Numbered from the stretch's first letter, positions 9,640-22,640 are shown. The stretch: 64,000 nt of DNA from Stichopus chloronotus (GCA_021234535.1 CM037849.1:10893526-10957525); one strand, 5' to 3'. Notes: generated by a model from the letters alone, not told the origin. Made by a program: numbers and translations.

Positions 9640-11790
9640 GTCTGTTCTACCATTCAATTTCTGACCTTAGTTTTAATTAGCTTCATTTGGGAGAATGTTC
9701 TCTCTGGATCTGCAGTGTTAGTAGGAATGACCCTCAAGATCTTTGCAAGTTGACATAAGTTGGGATATACAGCCTGCAAAGCTTGCCTTGTGCACAGCCT
9801 CTGAATGAGGTCTGTGTCTGACATCTCAGAAACCTGCTTGATGTAATTTTTGAGAGATACCCACTACTGTTGCAACTCATCAAGAGTTCCTAAGACATTA
9901 GTAGCTTCAAAGAAGCCATGTGCAGCAGTGACTGCACTTTTGCCATAGTTTGGCAACTCACTTGCAGGTGTTGAATAGATATTAGAAGGGTTGAACAGTG
10001 AGAGAAGGACACTCATACCTTGAACATCTTCCCTATCGAATCGATTTTGTAGGTTTTCAATTAATGCATCGATGTACCTCCCCCTGACATTATTCTTAAA
10101 ATGTGCTTCATCCGATGGATTTTGAGGGCCTGGTTTTGCAATGGCCAGGAATTCAGGAAGCCTTGCCAGATTAACACCATCTGTTTCCTTCAAGATTTCA
10201 GAGTGGTGATGGTGGATGTGACAAGTTCATGTACTAGTCGTAATCCGAATCTTTCTTTTGAAAAGCTTTGGATGAAGCGTTGATGTGTGGGAGGACATCA
10301 CACAGCAGGAGCATAGTAGCTGTGAATTTGTAGGTTGTTAAGAGCCTATTCAGCCCCAAAGCCCTTGCATCTGCCCTCTCAGTACCTTCCCTCTGCAAGG
10401 TTACGATTAAATCAGGGAAAACTTTCTTCACCCTCTCTACACTGTTGCCAATTGACAACCACCTGGTTGTAGATGGCTCAAGAAGCTTACCAGGGGTGTT
10501 AACTTTCCCTTCCCCTTCCTTCTCGGGCAGCAGGATATTTTGAACAACCAGAAACCCAGCAGTTCTTACATTGCTGTTGTCAAAAAAGTCAAACAATTGT
10601 CTAAGGATAATTTCAAACTGGTCAACATCTTTGACACATTTTGCAGCTTGAGAAGAGGCAAGGTTCAAACGGTGGGCAGTGCAGTGTATACCAATTAGGC
10701 AGGGAACTTCATCTTTTAGTCTCTTAACCATACCACTCTTCCTTCCAGTCATCACAGAAACTCCATCTGTTCCAACCCCTCTCATTCTTTGCATATCAAT
10801 ACCTGCTTTCTCGATGTATTTCTTGACTCTTTTTGTGATGACCTCAGCATTCAAAGAGATAATCCCTGCCTCATTAGGATCACCATCATCACCACTCCTG
10901 GCAGCTCTGGCTATGGCATCAATTTCAGGCTGCAATACATCAACAATCTTAAAGAATTTCACTTGAAGTTCACCATTAGAATTCAAGTACCATGCATGGA
11001 GAGCCAACTGTTCAATATTTGTACAATCACTGGACTCATCGAACATTAGGGCAAAGTGATCTGAGGTTGCAAGGCCTTTCAAAGTGTCATCTTCCAAGAC
11101 CTCGGATATCACATACAGCATCTCTTGAACCGTTTTATCTGAGGTATATGTGGCATTTTTTGCAACACGAATCTGCTCCTTCACTTTAAGTCCTAGGAAT
11201 GATAGAAGATCAAGTAAAGGTTCAAAGTTGGTGGTGTGTGCAACCCGCCTCTGCACCAGAAAGTACAGGCAGGCGAATGCTTTTTCCATAGCAGAAAGGG
11301 AGACAGCAGGGTTACAGGCCTCTCTGATATCTTGCATGAGTGTGTTCTCCTCATCCCTCTGCACTGCATCCTTATGGGATTCACAATCTTCGTGCTCTCT
11401 CACAGAGCCCTCTCTCACGCGAATACAGGGGGCAGTGTTCCATTTTGGTCGACCATATGGCATCTTGTTGTACTTCTGGCACAAAAGACAAAACATTTCA
11501 ACCCTGGGTTCATGGTGCAGCCAAGGTCAATTTTTTTACCATTCTGGGTGGAAGTAGTTGGCCTGTTTGCCCTTTGTTTTCTTCTTAACTCCACTCATTG
11601 ATGGGACAGATTGATCAGGGGAGTCAGCATCAGGTTCTTCCATGGAAAAAGGATCAGGCTGATGGGGTGCATCATCCCCAGTGGTGGTCACCAACCTGGC
11701 AGATGGTCCTGGTTGTGGAAAATTGGCAGCCCCAGTTGTATGGTGGTTCTCACCATCAGATGATTTACATTTACTGTAGTGAAGTCAATA
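9640..11790 (-). pseudogene. hAT transposase pseudogene, TTF-zinc-finger/ZNF862-like (element B)
   Basis: A long - strand frame of 420 codons (11496-10234) is the core of a hAT transposase of the type that gave rise to ZNF862-like proteins. It shows an N-terminal zinc-finger-like stretch (MFCLLCQKYNK), the RNase H-fold motif LMFDESSDCT, GVGTDGVSVMTG, and HCTAHRLNLASSQ. The frame resumes at 10193-9864 after frameshifts near 10190-10234. It ends at the dimerisation motif PERTFSQMKLIKT near 9680-9720. Upstream, acidic sequence is open from about 11790 but interrupted by TAA (11536-11538) and TGA (11527-11529), and a TAG lies at 9864-9866. With several disabling changes this copy cannot make full-length transposase. 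I did not find terminal inverted repeats. Confidence 0.85.
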
Positions 11791-14678
11791 CAGACTTTGC
11801 ATTGGTTTCCAGCTATTTTAGTACTCTAAAATGTTGATCCCCCTAAAAAGAAGTTTACCAAATCACTGCACAATTTTAATAATTTCCTACAGTGGCTAGA
11901 CTGAGTAGCAAGGTCCTGCAACATGGTCATGTCAAGTTTCATGCTACTGAAAATTTGTAGTACCTTATTACACAATTGTCCTCCTTCTGACCAGTTATAA
12001 ATTCTCTCCTTTATCAATCTTCCCTGCCCCCCCCCCCCATCATCTAATGTGATATGGAAAATATGCAGCAACTCTAAGGGCAGTGATTTGTTCTCAATGT
12101 GGGGGACATTCCCTAATTTTTTTCACAAAAAAATCGTGAAAAATCAAAGTCAGTGGGCAATTTTACAAATGTTAAGTGGGGGGGGGGGGGCACTGTCCTC
12201 TCTTCCCCTAATATGGTCACCAACAATGAGCAACTGTTATATTATAAAGAAGCTCTGTTGATCGTTATTGCTTACGATACTCATATAGGCAAATAGCGCA
12301 GGTTACTTCTATGCCTTTAAACCATGATGTCCAGTATATCTGCTACGACCACGCAAGTTACAAGAAATTATTGCCAGTTAACTTCTAGGCAAACTTCAAC
12401 TGCCCTACATATCCTGTGAACGAACCATTCACGCAGAGCTCATGCGCAATTTCATCTCCTTTCGGTTTTAGTGTTTTTTTTTTTTTTCTCAACTCAGCAC
12501 AACAGATTCTCTGTGCAAGTAATGAGAACGCTGCTTTCATAGCTATGTACGTACGTGCATAGTGTACATACAGCGGCCGGACAAGCAGATACAAGCAGAC
12601 CCACGTGGAGTGGTTTGACCTTTGTACCTTCTTTACTTGCAGTCTTACACCCAGATGCAATGGTAGCGCCAAATACCTTTCTGGAAAACATAATGTAACA
12701 ACCAGTAAAAAAAATGCTTTGATTAAACCATTTTGAAATACGGGGGGATGATCTTTATTTTTAACTTTTCTTTTGTTGCAAATTTATAATGCCAGTTAAT
12801 GGTCACATTTATCAGGGAAAAAAAGTTCCGTACAAATGTCGTAGCTGCAACAGGTGGCAAAATTTGAGTAATATGAATGCGATAAATGGTACAGGTGTTT
12901 TGTGTGAGTTGAGATTGCGGTTAAACGTCCACACACCAAAATACAATTAGCCCTCAAATGAATGAGAAAACTGTCAACACTTAAAGAGTAAAAGCATGGA
13001 AATTAATGTTTCGAAAAGTGAAGGAAGCCGACCAAAAAGCTGCTTAAGAGGAAGGAGATATCCGAGTGCCAATATTCGTGAATGCAAAGAAATTGCCACC
13101 TATAAATTAATGTTTGAATAAACTGTGAAACGAGCTATTTTACGTAAGATACAGACACTACCATTTTAGGACAGGCGTTGACATTTTTGCAGTTAAAAAC
13201 TTTTCTTGGAAACATGCTAGGAATTTCCTAAGTCAAACGTGCAGAGCTGCTGTTCGTAAGTAGTACAGCTTGTAGTTGACAGTGTATAGTGCTGTCTAAC
13301 GTTACCACACGAAAGTTTCAATTTACTATTTGCTACAGGACTAATGACGCTTTTTAGTGAAGAATGCCACGATCAAGACATTTATTCTAGGCCTATTGCA
13401 TACCTATATAACGCAATCTTTCGGGGGCTTGCCCACTGAACCCCCACAAGGGCTTCCATCCCTACACAAATGTCAGCGGGAAATCGGTAGATTTTCTATT
13501 ATGTTCGCAGGAAATTCAGCAAGGTTTTCCAACCCTGCTTGAGATATATTTACAGCATACAGTACATCAGTTGCAGACTTGTAGTGACAAACTGACAGGG
13601 GTTTAGTAAATTTGTTACTGATTACTGTTCTTTAATACAGAGTTATTTTTTCTCCTGCTATCACGAAACAAACTTTTGGCGTAACTTCTGTTACGTGTGC
13701 TTGTCAACCAAATAGGCCTACTTTATTATTTGCTTTGTGGAGAATGGGTCAGCAAAACATTTTTGCCACCTTTCCCTATAATACTGATACTCACCTGAAA
13801 AATTTGTCCAGCGTTCCAACCAGTGGGGTTGCATGGTCCAGTTTCCTCCTCTTTGACATGTTGCGACATGTAGTTCAAAGTACGTTGAATAATACAAACT
13901 CCCGGTCACTCACACAGTTACTATTATGACTATCCGTGAAAGGACACAACTTCCAGAGAAAATTGTGTCTTTCTCTCTTCACCAAAACACTACTTTTGGG
14001 CAATTAGACACAAAGGAAGACTCGTGCCATCTTCTTGCATGCAGAAAACTTTTGAAAATGATTACATGTGTTAGTATGTAGTGTAAATCAACTAGTCAGT
14101 ATGTTCGCATCATTTGCGCATTATTATGCAATGAACCTCCAAACGGCGACGGGGCAACGTGCCTTCGGAGTTTCTTGCGGCTTTGACCTGTCCTGCATTC
14201 CATTCGTTCTTTCATCTGGCTAATTTCTTCGTAATACATCATTTCTTACATCACTTGCGACCCACCGCAATTCATAGGACTTGACCGACAGAAACAGGAT
14301 ACCAGTTATCTTTTGTTTGAACATTAAAACAGTGTGACTAATCGCTTACAGAGGTAGGGTTGGCCGGAATCATAATAAATAATGCGGTAGACACACATGA
14401 TTGGTAGAAGCGGGGAGTTGCGACAGAACTTTCTGGTGTAAGTAACGGAGCACGTGGGAGACGAGTTTGTGTAGGACACATGTTTTGCCGCTGCGTTGGT
14501 AATCATATTATTGACGAATGCTACGATCGGTTCGTGGGTTTGTATTCCAATATATCGCTAGTTTGCTACTTGTCTGTGCATCGCCTAAAGTATTTTCACA
14601 AGTGTGTTGGATATTACGAACAGTTATGAACTGGATTTCCCCATGTCTCAAACTTATGACCAACAAATAGTGTTTTTT
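11791..14678. other. intergenic stretch without a supported gene
   Basis: This stretch is AT-rich and has C and G homopolymer tracts (about 12027-12039 and 12177-12190). I see no splice-consistent exon or recognisable transposon domain. Short reading frames on both strands have no protein-like features. Confidence 0.4.
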
Positions 14679-14810
14679 TTATTTTTTTACTTGGGTTCTT
14701 ATCGGGAATACGTGCCAGTCGGAAAAGTTGCATTGGCACATTGTGGCGGTCGGTAATTCTGCGTCCTGGTCGGGCCCGACCGGCCCCGACCAGCAGCGGC
14801 AGAACCCTGC

Positions 14811-16360
14811 CTGGTCAATATCATCTACCATATCATCTATTCTGGGTATGGGATAAGCATTAGGAACTATCACTTGGTTCAATTTTCGATAGTTAGTACA
14901 CATACTAATTTGTTGTCCTTCTTAGGAACAATTACAATTGGCGAAGCCCAAGGGCTCCTAGAAGGTTCAATAATGCCCATCTCAAGTAACTGATTGATTT
15001 CCTCTTGCACTGTGTGCTTCAAAGTATGGGGCAACCTGTACGGCTTTTCTTTTATCAATGCTTCATCTGTTAGGATGAAATCACTACTCTACTAATCTCT
15101 AATCTTTAAAGTCAGTTCTGCCTGGGACATCAGAAAATACCTTTGTGTACTTCGCAAGAACTGAATCTAGTTGTTCTCGCTGTACTTGGGATATGTCACT
15201 GAAAATTTTTACATCTTGCAAATTTGCATTTGTTGGAACTGTGGAACCTCTATGTAATCCTTAGCTATGTCTGGCTCTAATTGGGCTCGTGGTGAGTACG
15301 TTTCAGTATGTGGTTCCAAGTGCAACATTCCACAAAAATATACTTCCTTTTCTACCGAGGGTTTGAGCATATTGACATGAAAAACCACTTTCCTGCTCCT
15401 ACCACCCTTCTGGACCTTACTACATAAGTCTACATCACTGACCTTTTTAGTAACAAGGAATGGTCCGTTCCATTCTGCCAACAGCTTATTTGTGTCAGTT
15501 TGTAGGAGTACCAGCACCTTCTGCCCCACTTCATATGCTCTTTCAGATGCATTCCTATTGTACCAGGTTTTCTGTGTTTCTTGTGACTCCGAAATGGAAC
15601 CTGTCTAAGTTTTGTCATAAGTTTAGAACATACTCCATAATATTTTGACTCTCGTCGTTGTCTGCTGCCAGCCAAGAGTCATGCACAATACTTAAAGGTC
15701 CTCTCAGCAATCAGCCATACAGTAATTCAAATGGGCTAAAGCCTGTACTTGCTTGGGGAACTTCACGATATGCAAATAATAGGTAGGGAATATATTTGTC
15801 ACAATTTTCTGGTTCCCCATCTGCATATGCTCTCAGCATAGTTTTGAGTGTGCTATTGAATCTTCTCACCAAACCATTTGTTTGTGGATGGTAGGGAGTC
15901 GATTTTAAGTGATTGATCAGAAGTAACTGACAAACTTGCTTAAACAACTTAAAAATAAAGTTTGTGCCTTGATCACTCAAAATTTCCTCAGGTAATCCAA
16001 CCCTAGTGAATACTGTGACCAATTCTTGTGCAATGGTTGCGGCCTCCATTTTTTCAATGGGTACAACCTTGGGGTACCTTGTACAGTAGCATAGTCAACA
16101 ATCACAAGTGCATATTTATTTCCCGATTTTGTCCTAGTTAAAGGGCCAATTAAATCAATTCCAACCCTTTTGAAGGGTATGTCAATAATTAGCAATGGAA
16201 CCAAAGGATCCTTCTTTATACCTTCCTTGTCTGCCGTCTTTTGGCAACGAGGACATGATTTGCAGTATTCTGTAACTGCCTTAAAAATTCCAGGCCATTA
16301 AAAATGCTGCAACAAGTGTTCTCTTGTTTTAGTGCTACATAAATGACCTGATAATGGGAT
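14811..16360 (-). pseudogene. decayed Gmr1-like gypsy element, integrase before reverse transcriptase
   Basis: On the - strand the order is: a zinc-binding stretch near 16240-16350 (CKSCPRCQKT); the integrase core (PFKRVGIDLIGPL near 16150-16180, SDQGTNF near 15975, YHPQTNGL near 15885); the integrase tail ending FHVNMLKPSVEKEV near 15360; about 200 bp later the pre-RT segment FSDISQVQREQLDSVLAKYT (about 15200); and the RT start CTNYRKLNQVIVPNAYPIPR near 14830-14900. RT is truncated at about 14811. Integrase therefore lies 5' of RT, unlike ordinary gypsy. The position expected to hold the catalytic Glu is Arg (codon at 15864-15866), and there are frameshifts near 16049-16110 and a stop near 15209. 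The element is dead. Confidence 0.75.
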
Positions 16361-16539
16361 GTCAAGCAATCAAGCAATCAAGTTCTGTATTTCTGGAGGA
16401 CAACAACTTTTACATATGGTTTTTTGTACTCTGGTGCTTAGACTCCCACTTTCTTCGTTATATGTTGTCTTCCCAAAAGATACATGCTGAATAAATGTCA
16501 ATTTCTCCTTCTGGCACAACTCTCTGCAGAGGATATAGT

Positions 16540-16850
16540 ACCCTGGTCATGTGCACAGTGAGGTGATTGAATTTTTATTTTGATAGATGATTGTGAAGTT
16601 TCCTATGAAATCAGCTTGCACAACTGCATAGTGATCATCTGCTTTTTTGTCTTTTCTGCCTCAAAATGCTGGCTTTGTTTCCATTTGATGAAGGTGTGTT
16701 TCAGGAGTGCAGGTAATTCATCTTTCAAGATATTCATACATGAATTCAAATCCCCTCTTGGTATTAATTTCTTTGCCTTCCATCTTCAACTTCCCTCTGG
16801 AACCTCTCCACATGTAATATTATCTTTTCCTTGGAAGTTGTAGACTTCTT
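16540..16850 (-). pseudogene. transposase-like fragment of unknown class
   Basis: The - strand shows scraps such as HTFIKWKQSQHFEAEKTK, then, after a frame change, YAVVQADFIGNFTIIYQN and a QSPH block. The pattern 'VQxDFxxN...QNEIQSxHW' is one I associate with uncharacterised transposase-like proteins of marine invertebrates. This recollection is weak and no class is assigned. Confidence 0.35.
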
Positions 16851-17447
16851 CAAATTGTGTGGTACATCTTTCACACTGGCTGTACATGTATGCTTTATTC
16901 TCTTGATTACAAACTATGGTACTGATGAAATCTTAGAAATGTATTGGGATATCATTTACAGTAGAACATACTTGGGCAGGTACTCCAGGAGAAATCTAAC
17001 ATTTTCATGGTACTGGCGGGTACACATTGAATGGCGAAAGTTCTGTGACAGAGAAAAACATTGACAGAGAAAAACATTTCGAAGTCTGATGGACCAAAAT
17101 TTGGCAAGACCAACAAAAGTATCTAGATTTAATTTAGTGTAACTATAAAAACTGTATAAAATAAAAGCAGCGTTGGGGTCTTCTAATGCTATTGTCTCAA
17201 TCTCATGCCTCAGGATACTGTCTTGGAGTCCATCTCTAACATGCTACTTGATTGTTTTCTTTTCCACATCAGGGCTATTTCCCATAACTTGTCCCAGTGA
17301 CATCAACGCAAAGCCAAAATCTGCAATGGTCTCGTCCTCCTTTTGGGGATACTAGTGCATATTCCCTCAGCACTACAGCAGGAGTCAGGGTCTCTCTAAC
17401 AGTATATTCCAGAGTGTTGAGAGTCTTCTTTTGATCAGTGAACACCT

Positions 17448-17875
17448 CTATGGGATGGTGCTCGGCTTGGTATTCTTCACATCCTCCGCATGGTATATGC
17501 CAACACTGGTATCAGGTTCTAACTCTGGCACCACTTCAGTATCTTCATCATCTATTGGGTGCCTTTTACCGTCATCCTCCACAGGTAGGACTTGTGCCTC
17601 CTTGTTATCAACCTTCCCCTTCACCTGGACTTTATACTGATCATCACTGGTGTAAGGTTCCAACCGTGGCACCGCCTCAATATCTCCCTCCATTGGATGC
17701 ATTGTATCTTCAGTCTCCACAGGTAGAACATGTGCCTCCTCAGCATCAACCTACATCTCCAGATGACCTTAAATCTGAGCTCCCCTCAAGACCCCAAATG
17801 GTCCAAAGCTGCAGTATCCCTAAGTTTTCCTTGCAGCTAGAGATCTTGGGGCGCCCCCCCCCCCCCCCCCAATAG
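17448..17875 (-). pseudogene. acidic tail with two internal repeats, likely retroelement-derived
   Basis: The - strand frame encodes two related segments of about 50 residues. Each begins (H/Q)VLPVE and ends VP(R/E)LEP-T-(S/D). The product is rich in Asp and Glu. It lies downstream of the integrase remnant at 18370-18636 on the same strand, so a polyprotein C-terminal extension is possible. Upstream the frame is broken, and an 18-base C run lies near 17856-17873. Confidence 0.35.
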
Positions 17876-18369
17876 ACAGCTGTAAGACATTACACCCTAC
17901 TATGACTGGATATTCGTCTTCCTGCCAGAAACTGGAGAACAACCAGGAGCAACCAGAAATCTATGATTGGTGCCTCTATATATCCTAATGCTGGCACCCC
18001 TGGACCTCCTCAAGCCAAAACATCTGTATTTACTGCAGCATCGCCTTCCATGGGCCATCCTTATACTGCAACTGCCAATGAAACACATTTTTTCCAGTGA
18101 CACAAGATTATTATCAATTTGTATTTTTCTGGTCCGATAGACATTTACAAGACTGATTGCAGCTTCGACTAGTTGGTTGGTCCATTTTCCGTAAAGAGTT
18201 CGTTTCCCTGCTCATATTGTGACCTGTCTTCCTTGCCCGCTTTGAAATTTTGTTACTTCCCAAAGTGATCTATGGTGATAATCTTTTAATCATGTTGCCA
18301 ATACACAGTTACATGCAGCCAAGCTTTTGAGTACTTGTACATGTTGCAGATAGAGTGTGTAAAACTAAC

Positions 18370-19720
18370 CTAAAAAATTTCTCCCCTGGTCTGAGTGAAG
18401 TCGATGTGGTACCCGAAGTGTGTAAACCAGTCGGTAACCGACACTTTGGCAGTAGTTTGGGCTGTCTGGTCTCGGGTCACTGCTGCTACAGTATACTTAG
18501 AGAAGACATCTGTCATGACCAGTACATTTTCCCTTCTGGTTGAATCAGGCTCAATTAGTGTGAAGTTGATTGCCAAGATTTCATTAGGTCTGGAAGCCAA
18601 AATTGGTTTTAGAGGTGTTCTTATCTTTGGTGGCATTTTGGCAAGTGTACATCAATCACAATTCTCGCACCAGGCTGTAATGTCATCAGACATACCAGGC
18701 CAGTAACTTAGGCTGCGTACCAATTGTAAGGTTCTTTTAACTGCTTGATGACCAGTTTCATCGCAGCAGACTTTAAGTACATCTAGGATCAGCACAGAGG
18801 ATAGGACAAGGTGATTGTAGTCATCGGTGACTCGATACAGGGGACCATCTAGAACTTTTAGTCATTTATGTTGACGCAACAGTAAAATCACATTGCGGTC
18901 TTCTAGATATTTTTCCTCAGAGGTTGGTGGTTTGTCAAGGTCACAGTAATGCATACACCATTGTATGCAAGCATCCTTCTGCTGAAATTCGTGCAGTTGC
19001 TCTTTGGAATATGTAGCAAACAGTAAAGTTAGTATTGGATGGCTACCAGCAGAGTTGGATTTAGTCTCTTCCAGTTTATAGGAATTCAGGTCCAGTATGT
19101 CCTTGGGCATAATTGTAGTCCCTACGAATAATGGCCATCATTACACTTGAAGCAGGTACAAGATCATCAGGGTTGGGCAATCTTGACGAAGCATCTGCAG
19201 CGGTGTTTGTAAGTCAGGTTTGTATTTGCTGCCAAAGTCGAACGATGCCAAGGCAGCTACCCATCTCTGTATTACAGCATCTATATAGTTTAGGAGAGCT
19301 GGTATGAACCAAAAGGGCTGTTAACGGTGGATACTGTGAATTTGCTCTCTATTAGGTAATCTCTGAACTTCTGAGTGATAGCCTGTTTTAGTGCAAGCAT
19401 TTCTAGCTTCATACTGAAATATCTGTCCATATATTTCTCTTGACTCCTCTCAGGGTTTGGCTTGCATAGGATACAACTCGTCTCACACCATCTCTATGTT
19501 GGTGTAATGTAGCTCCTAGCCCCTGCTGAGTGGCATCAATTTCAAATTTGAATGGTTCATTGAAATCAGCCTAGGCAAGGACAGGTCCTTCACTCAGTTG
19601 AGATTTTAGTTTGTCAAAGGCAGGTTGTTGTTATTCCTCCCGCTGAAGTGTTTCATTACCTCTTTTACTTTGCTTCTTACCACCACAAACAGGGCTGGAG
19701 AAAGTGTTAATTTCCCCAGG
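18370..19720 (-). pseudogene. decayed gypsy element C: RNase H, spacer and integrase core
   Basis: Read on the - strand: an RNase H stretch near 19500-19650 (FKFEIDATQQGLGATLHQ), continuing to RRVVSYASQTLRG and a broken LEMLALKQAI segment; then the spacer MPKDILDLNSYKLEETKSN (19110-18862); then the integrase core (SRPNEILAINFTLIEPDS and ENVLVMTDVFSKYTVAAVT, 18636-18400). The second catalytic Asp region is out of frame at about 18385-18400. Frameshifts also separate the RNase H pieces. The gag remnant at 22709-24480 on the same strand may be the 5' half of this element, split by the hAT-like block between them. Confidence 0.75.
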
Positions 19721-20102
19721 AGGCTAGTTACGATCTTTTCTGATTTCCTGGCAAATGAAACACAATGCCGGATGCGTCATCCGATCGCGAAGTGATCGTT
19801 AAAAGGCCGTGTGATCAAGGGGTCCGCCTTAGGGCCCCTTGTGAGGTCCAGGGGCAAAGCCCAGGTAGGGGTCAAGGGGGCATCTACAACCAGCATTGTG
19901 ATGAAAGCATTGTTGGTGTATCTTTAACAACCCTTCTCTTCTGGCTGAGACAGGGAATTTTAAAGATTTTGGTTTGTCTCTTTACTCTTTCTTGCAACAA
20001 CCAACAAAAAGAAATCGGAAAACCAACTATGGTAGGCCTGCAATTTACTCCTATACAGCACACAATCTATCCTACTATTACTTTCCATCGTAAACAAGCG
20101 TT

Positions 20103-22640
20103 TCATGGCTGTGAGTCTGCTGTGACGTAAGAACAGATGTTCACAAGAAATCTGAGCACAATCTGTGGGGAACTGTTAATTGACACAATGAAAATGTGGA
20201 AGAATACTCTTACCGTTGGCAACTTATGTTCAAATAGTTCCCTCATTGCGCCATAAATGTTAGGTTGTATTCTGCTCAACCTGTCCACAACTTGAGACAC
20301 ACGGTGAAGACGAGAACGAACATCAGTTGCAACAAAATGCCAAGCTACTCCTTTAAAATGTATGTTGAATGCTTGCTTAACAACTGAATCACAATGGCTA
20401 ATATGAAGGCCATTCCAATGAATTACTAGTTCCTGGTTTACATCATCAATATCTTGCTTGTTGGTTGAACTCTTTGTCCCACCACGGACTCCACATATTT
20501 TCTCTATCACACTTCCAATACTTTCGACCAGTGATTCTGGTGGGCAACTGCAAAATATTTTATCAGTGCTTGCAAGAATGTGTTCTGCGCCAATGTATAG
20601 GTTCTGTGTGGTAAAGACTCTATGGTATAACTTAATATCTGTGTTGATATCTTTCAGTGGCAGATTTGCTCTATGTCTGAATATATTCAAACATAATTTT
20701 CGGACAGCCTCAGTCTGTTTCGGGTGATGCTCCTGTAAGGTCTGTACTTCTGACGTTTGCAGGAATTCAAGTTCATTAGTACTTTCACGAGGTGACCATG
20801 CCCATTCTGAAACTGACAGAAGGGAAGCCGCTTTTACGTTTGATTTCGATATCATTGAAAAAAGACTTTGGGAACCTGATGTTGCCAAGCAATTGCTCTG
20901 TCACTGCATTTCCCAGTTTTTTCAAGGAGTTGACTTTGTCCATTGCTGTATCATTACAGTCACCTCTCGCGGGTGTAACCCTGGATGCGTCATGGTCATG
21001 AACATCTTGATGTCGCGTGCACCACAAAGGTATCATAACCCCGATATCGGATGTGAATAATGGAAAACCTGCCAACTCGCACTTCACCAACTCATCTTCA
21101 TGCTTACAGATTGTCTGGAAGTGTTCTTTGTCCCATTTTGCCGTTTCACTGAGGGTGTTAACGTAGCTTTTTAACAAGTCTGCTTTCTGCCAAATTTCAA
21201 GATTGACACATTGAAGCTTCATTCTGCACTCACCTAGGACACGGTAATAGTCTACACTAAGCAGAAGTTCGCTGAGGAAGTCCAATTTTCTGATCCGCCG
21301 TAGGAGACTGCATGCTTCACTAGCCCAAGGGGCATCAGTTGCGGCAATATCCTCCTGAACAGAGCGCACAACTTTATAATTTTCCACAAAATTCTGAAAG
21401 ATGGTACAAGGAATAGTAGCAAATCTAGTCTCTGAAAACTATAATGGGGCTTTTAAATCGACACCTAATAAATGGGCTTTAGCAAGGGCTGACTCAAATG
21501 TTTTTCCGAAAGAAAGTTTGTAAAGTTCAGCTGCAATATTCTTGCTGATTTCATCGATCCAGTCAATTTCTCTTTCAAGTGTTCTTGTCGGCCAGTTGTA
21601 AAAGGTGTGCTAAATCCCACACAAATCCTACTGTGTAATCCAGTTTTAGTTTGTCATTATGTTTTGAGTCAACCTTCAGGTGAAAGTACTGGCCATCAAA
21701 CCCAAAACCAGCCAGCTGGTGACTTTGAATCCCATATGTGGTGCACATATGCCACAGATTTTGTCTGCAATACTTTGTCCATCATGATTTTTCACTGGTG
21801 TTATATAGAGAGATATCGGGGTAAGAAGGTTTGGCATACCGGGAGTGAAAAGGACAGCGGCATACATCTGACCAGTGCGACGTTTACTAGTTACTGTATC
21901 AGCAACAATACCAGCTGGTGGGATACACGATGTGGATTCTAGCGGTTGCTGTAAGAAAGCAAGAACACGCTGATTAACAGCTTCAGCAAATGCAGGTCGA
22001 AGATACAAACTTTCTAGAGTGATTTAAATTACCAGCATCTACTTTGGCTGATGATAGCAGCAACATATCAACCTCAAAGTCAGCAAATGGTCTTCCGTAC
22101 TTAAAAATCCTATAAGCTTGTCTCCCAACAGTCATCCCAACTCTAAAGTCTTTAACTTGTAACATTCGTAAAGATTTGCTTTCTTCCTCTTGTTCCCGAA
22201 AGTTCCTTAGATGGTTTCTTGTTGTTACTTGCCATGCTACTGACTTTTTCAATTGCTTAATGCCTTTGGCTGGTTCTCTACACTGAAGCCTGTCCTCAGG
22301 GAAAAGTCATACCCAAATACGCCATAATAAACTTGAGGTCTGGGTAAAGTTTCTTCCATAAAAGAGTACACATCACAAGTTAGTCTGTCCTCAGAAATAA
22401 TCAAAGTTGCTAAATCACACAATCTTCGAAATGATTCGCAGTTCTTGTTTAAATATTTCAATGCTTCTATGTCTCTTTCTGCATCCTTATCAGCAAATGG
22501 TGCTGCTTCTTTTTCATAACCAGAATGATCATGGGTCTCGCCGACAGTGATACCACGTTGGGGTACAACCTTGTCACAGACCTCAACACCTGACTCGAAA
22601 TAGTCTAGATATGGGATAACTTTGTCATTTGCCACGTTCG
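20103..22640 (-). pseudogene. hAT-like transposase remnant in several frames (element D)
   Basis: Five - strand frames follow each other in protein order: 22635-22249 (RRLCDLATLIISEDRLTCDV), 22252-21983, 22008-21676 (ADTVTSKRRTGQMYAAVLFT), 21387-20785 and 20888-20103 (CPPESLVESIGSVIEKICGV). The first segments resemble the N-terminal and catalytic part of hAT-like transposases (DUF4371-type); the C-terminal VESIGSVI region is less familiar. Each frame ends by stop or shift, so the copy is disabled. It separates a gypsy gag remnant from gypsy pol remnants on the same strand, which suggests it jumped into that element. Terminal repeats were not found. Confidence 0.6.

Noticed and set aside
10679..11601. 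Several + strand frames of 60-135 codons
   Set aside because: They are antisense shadows of the hAT transposase pseudogene on the - strand.
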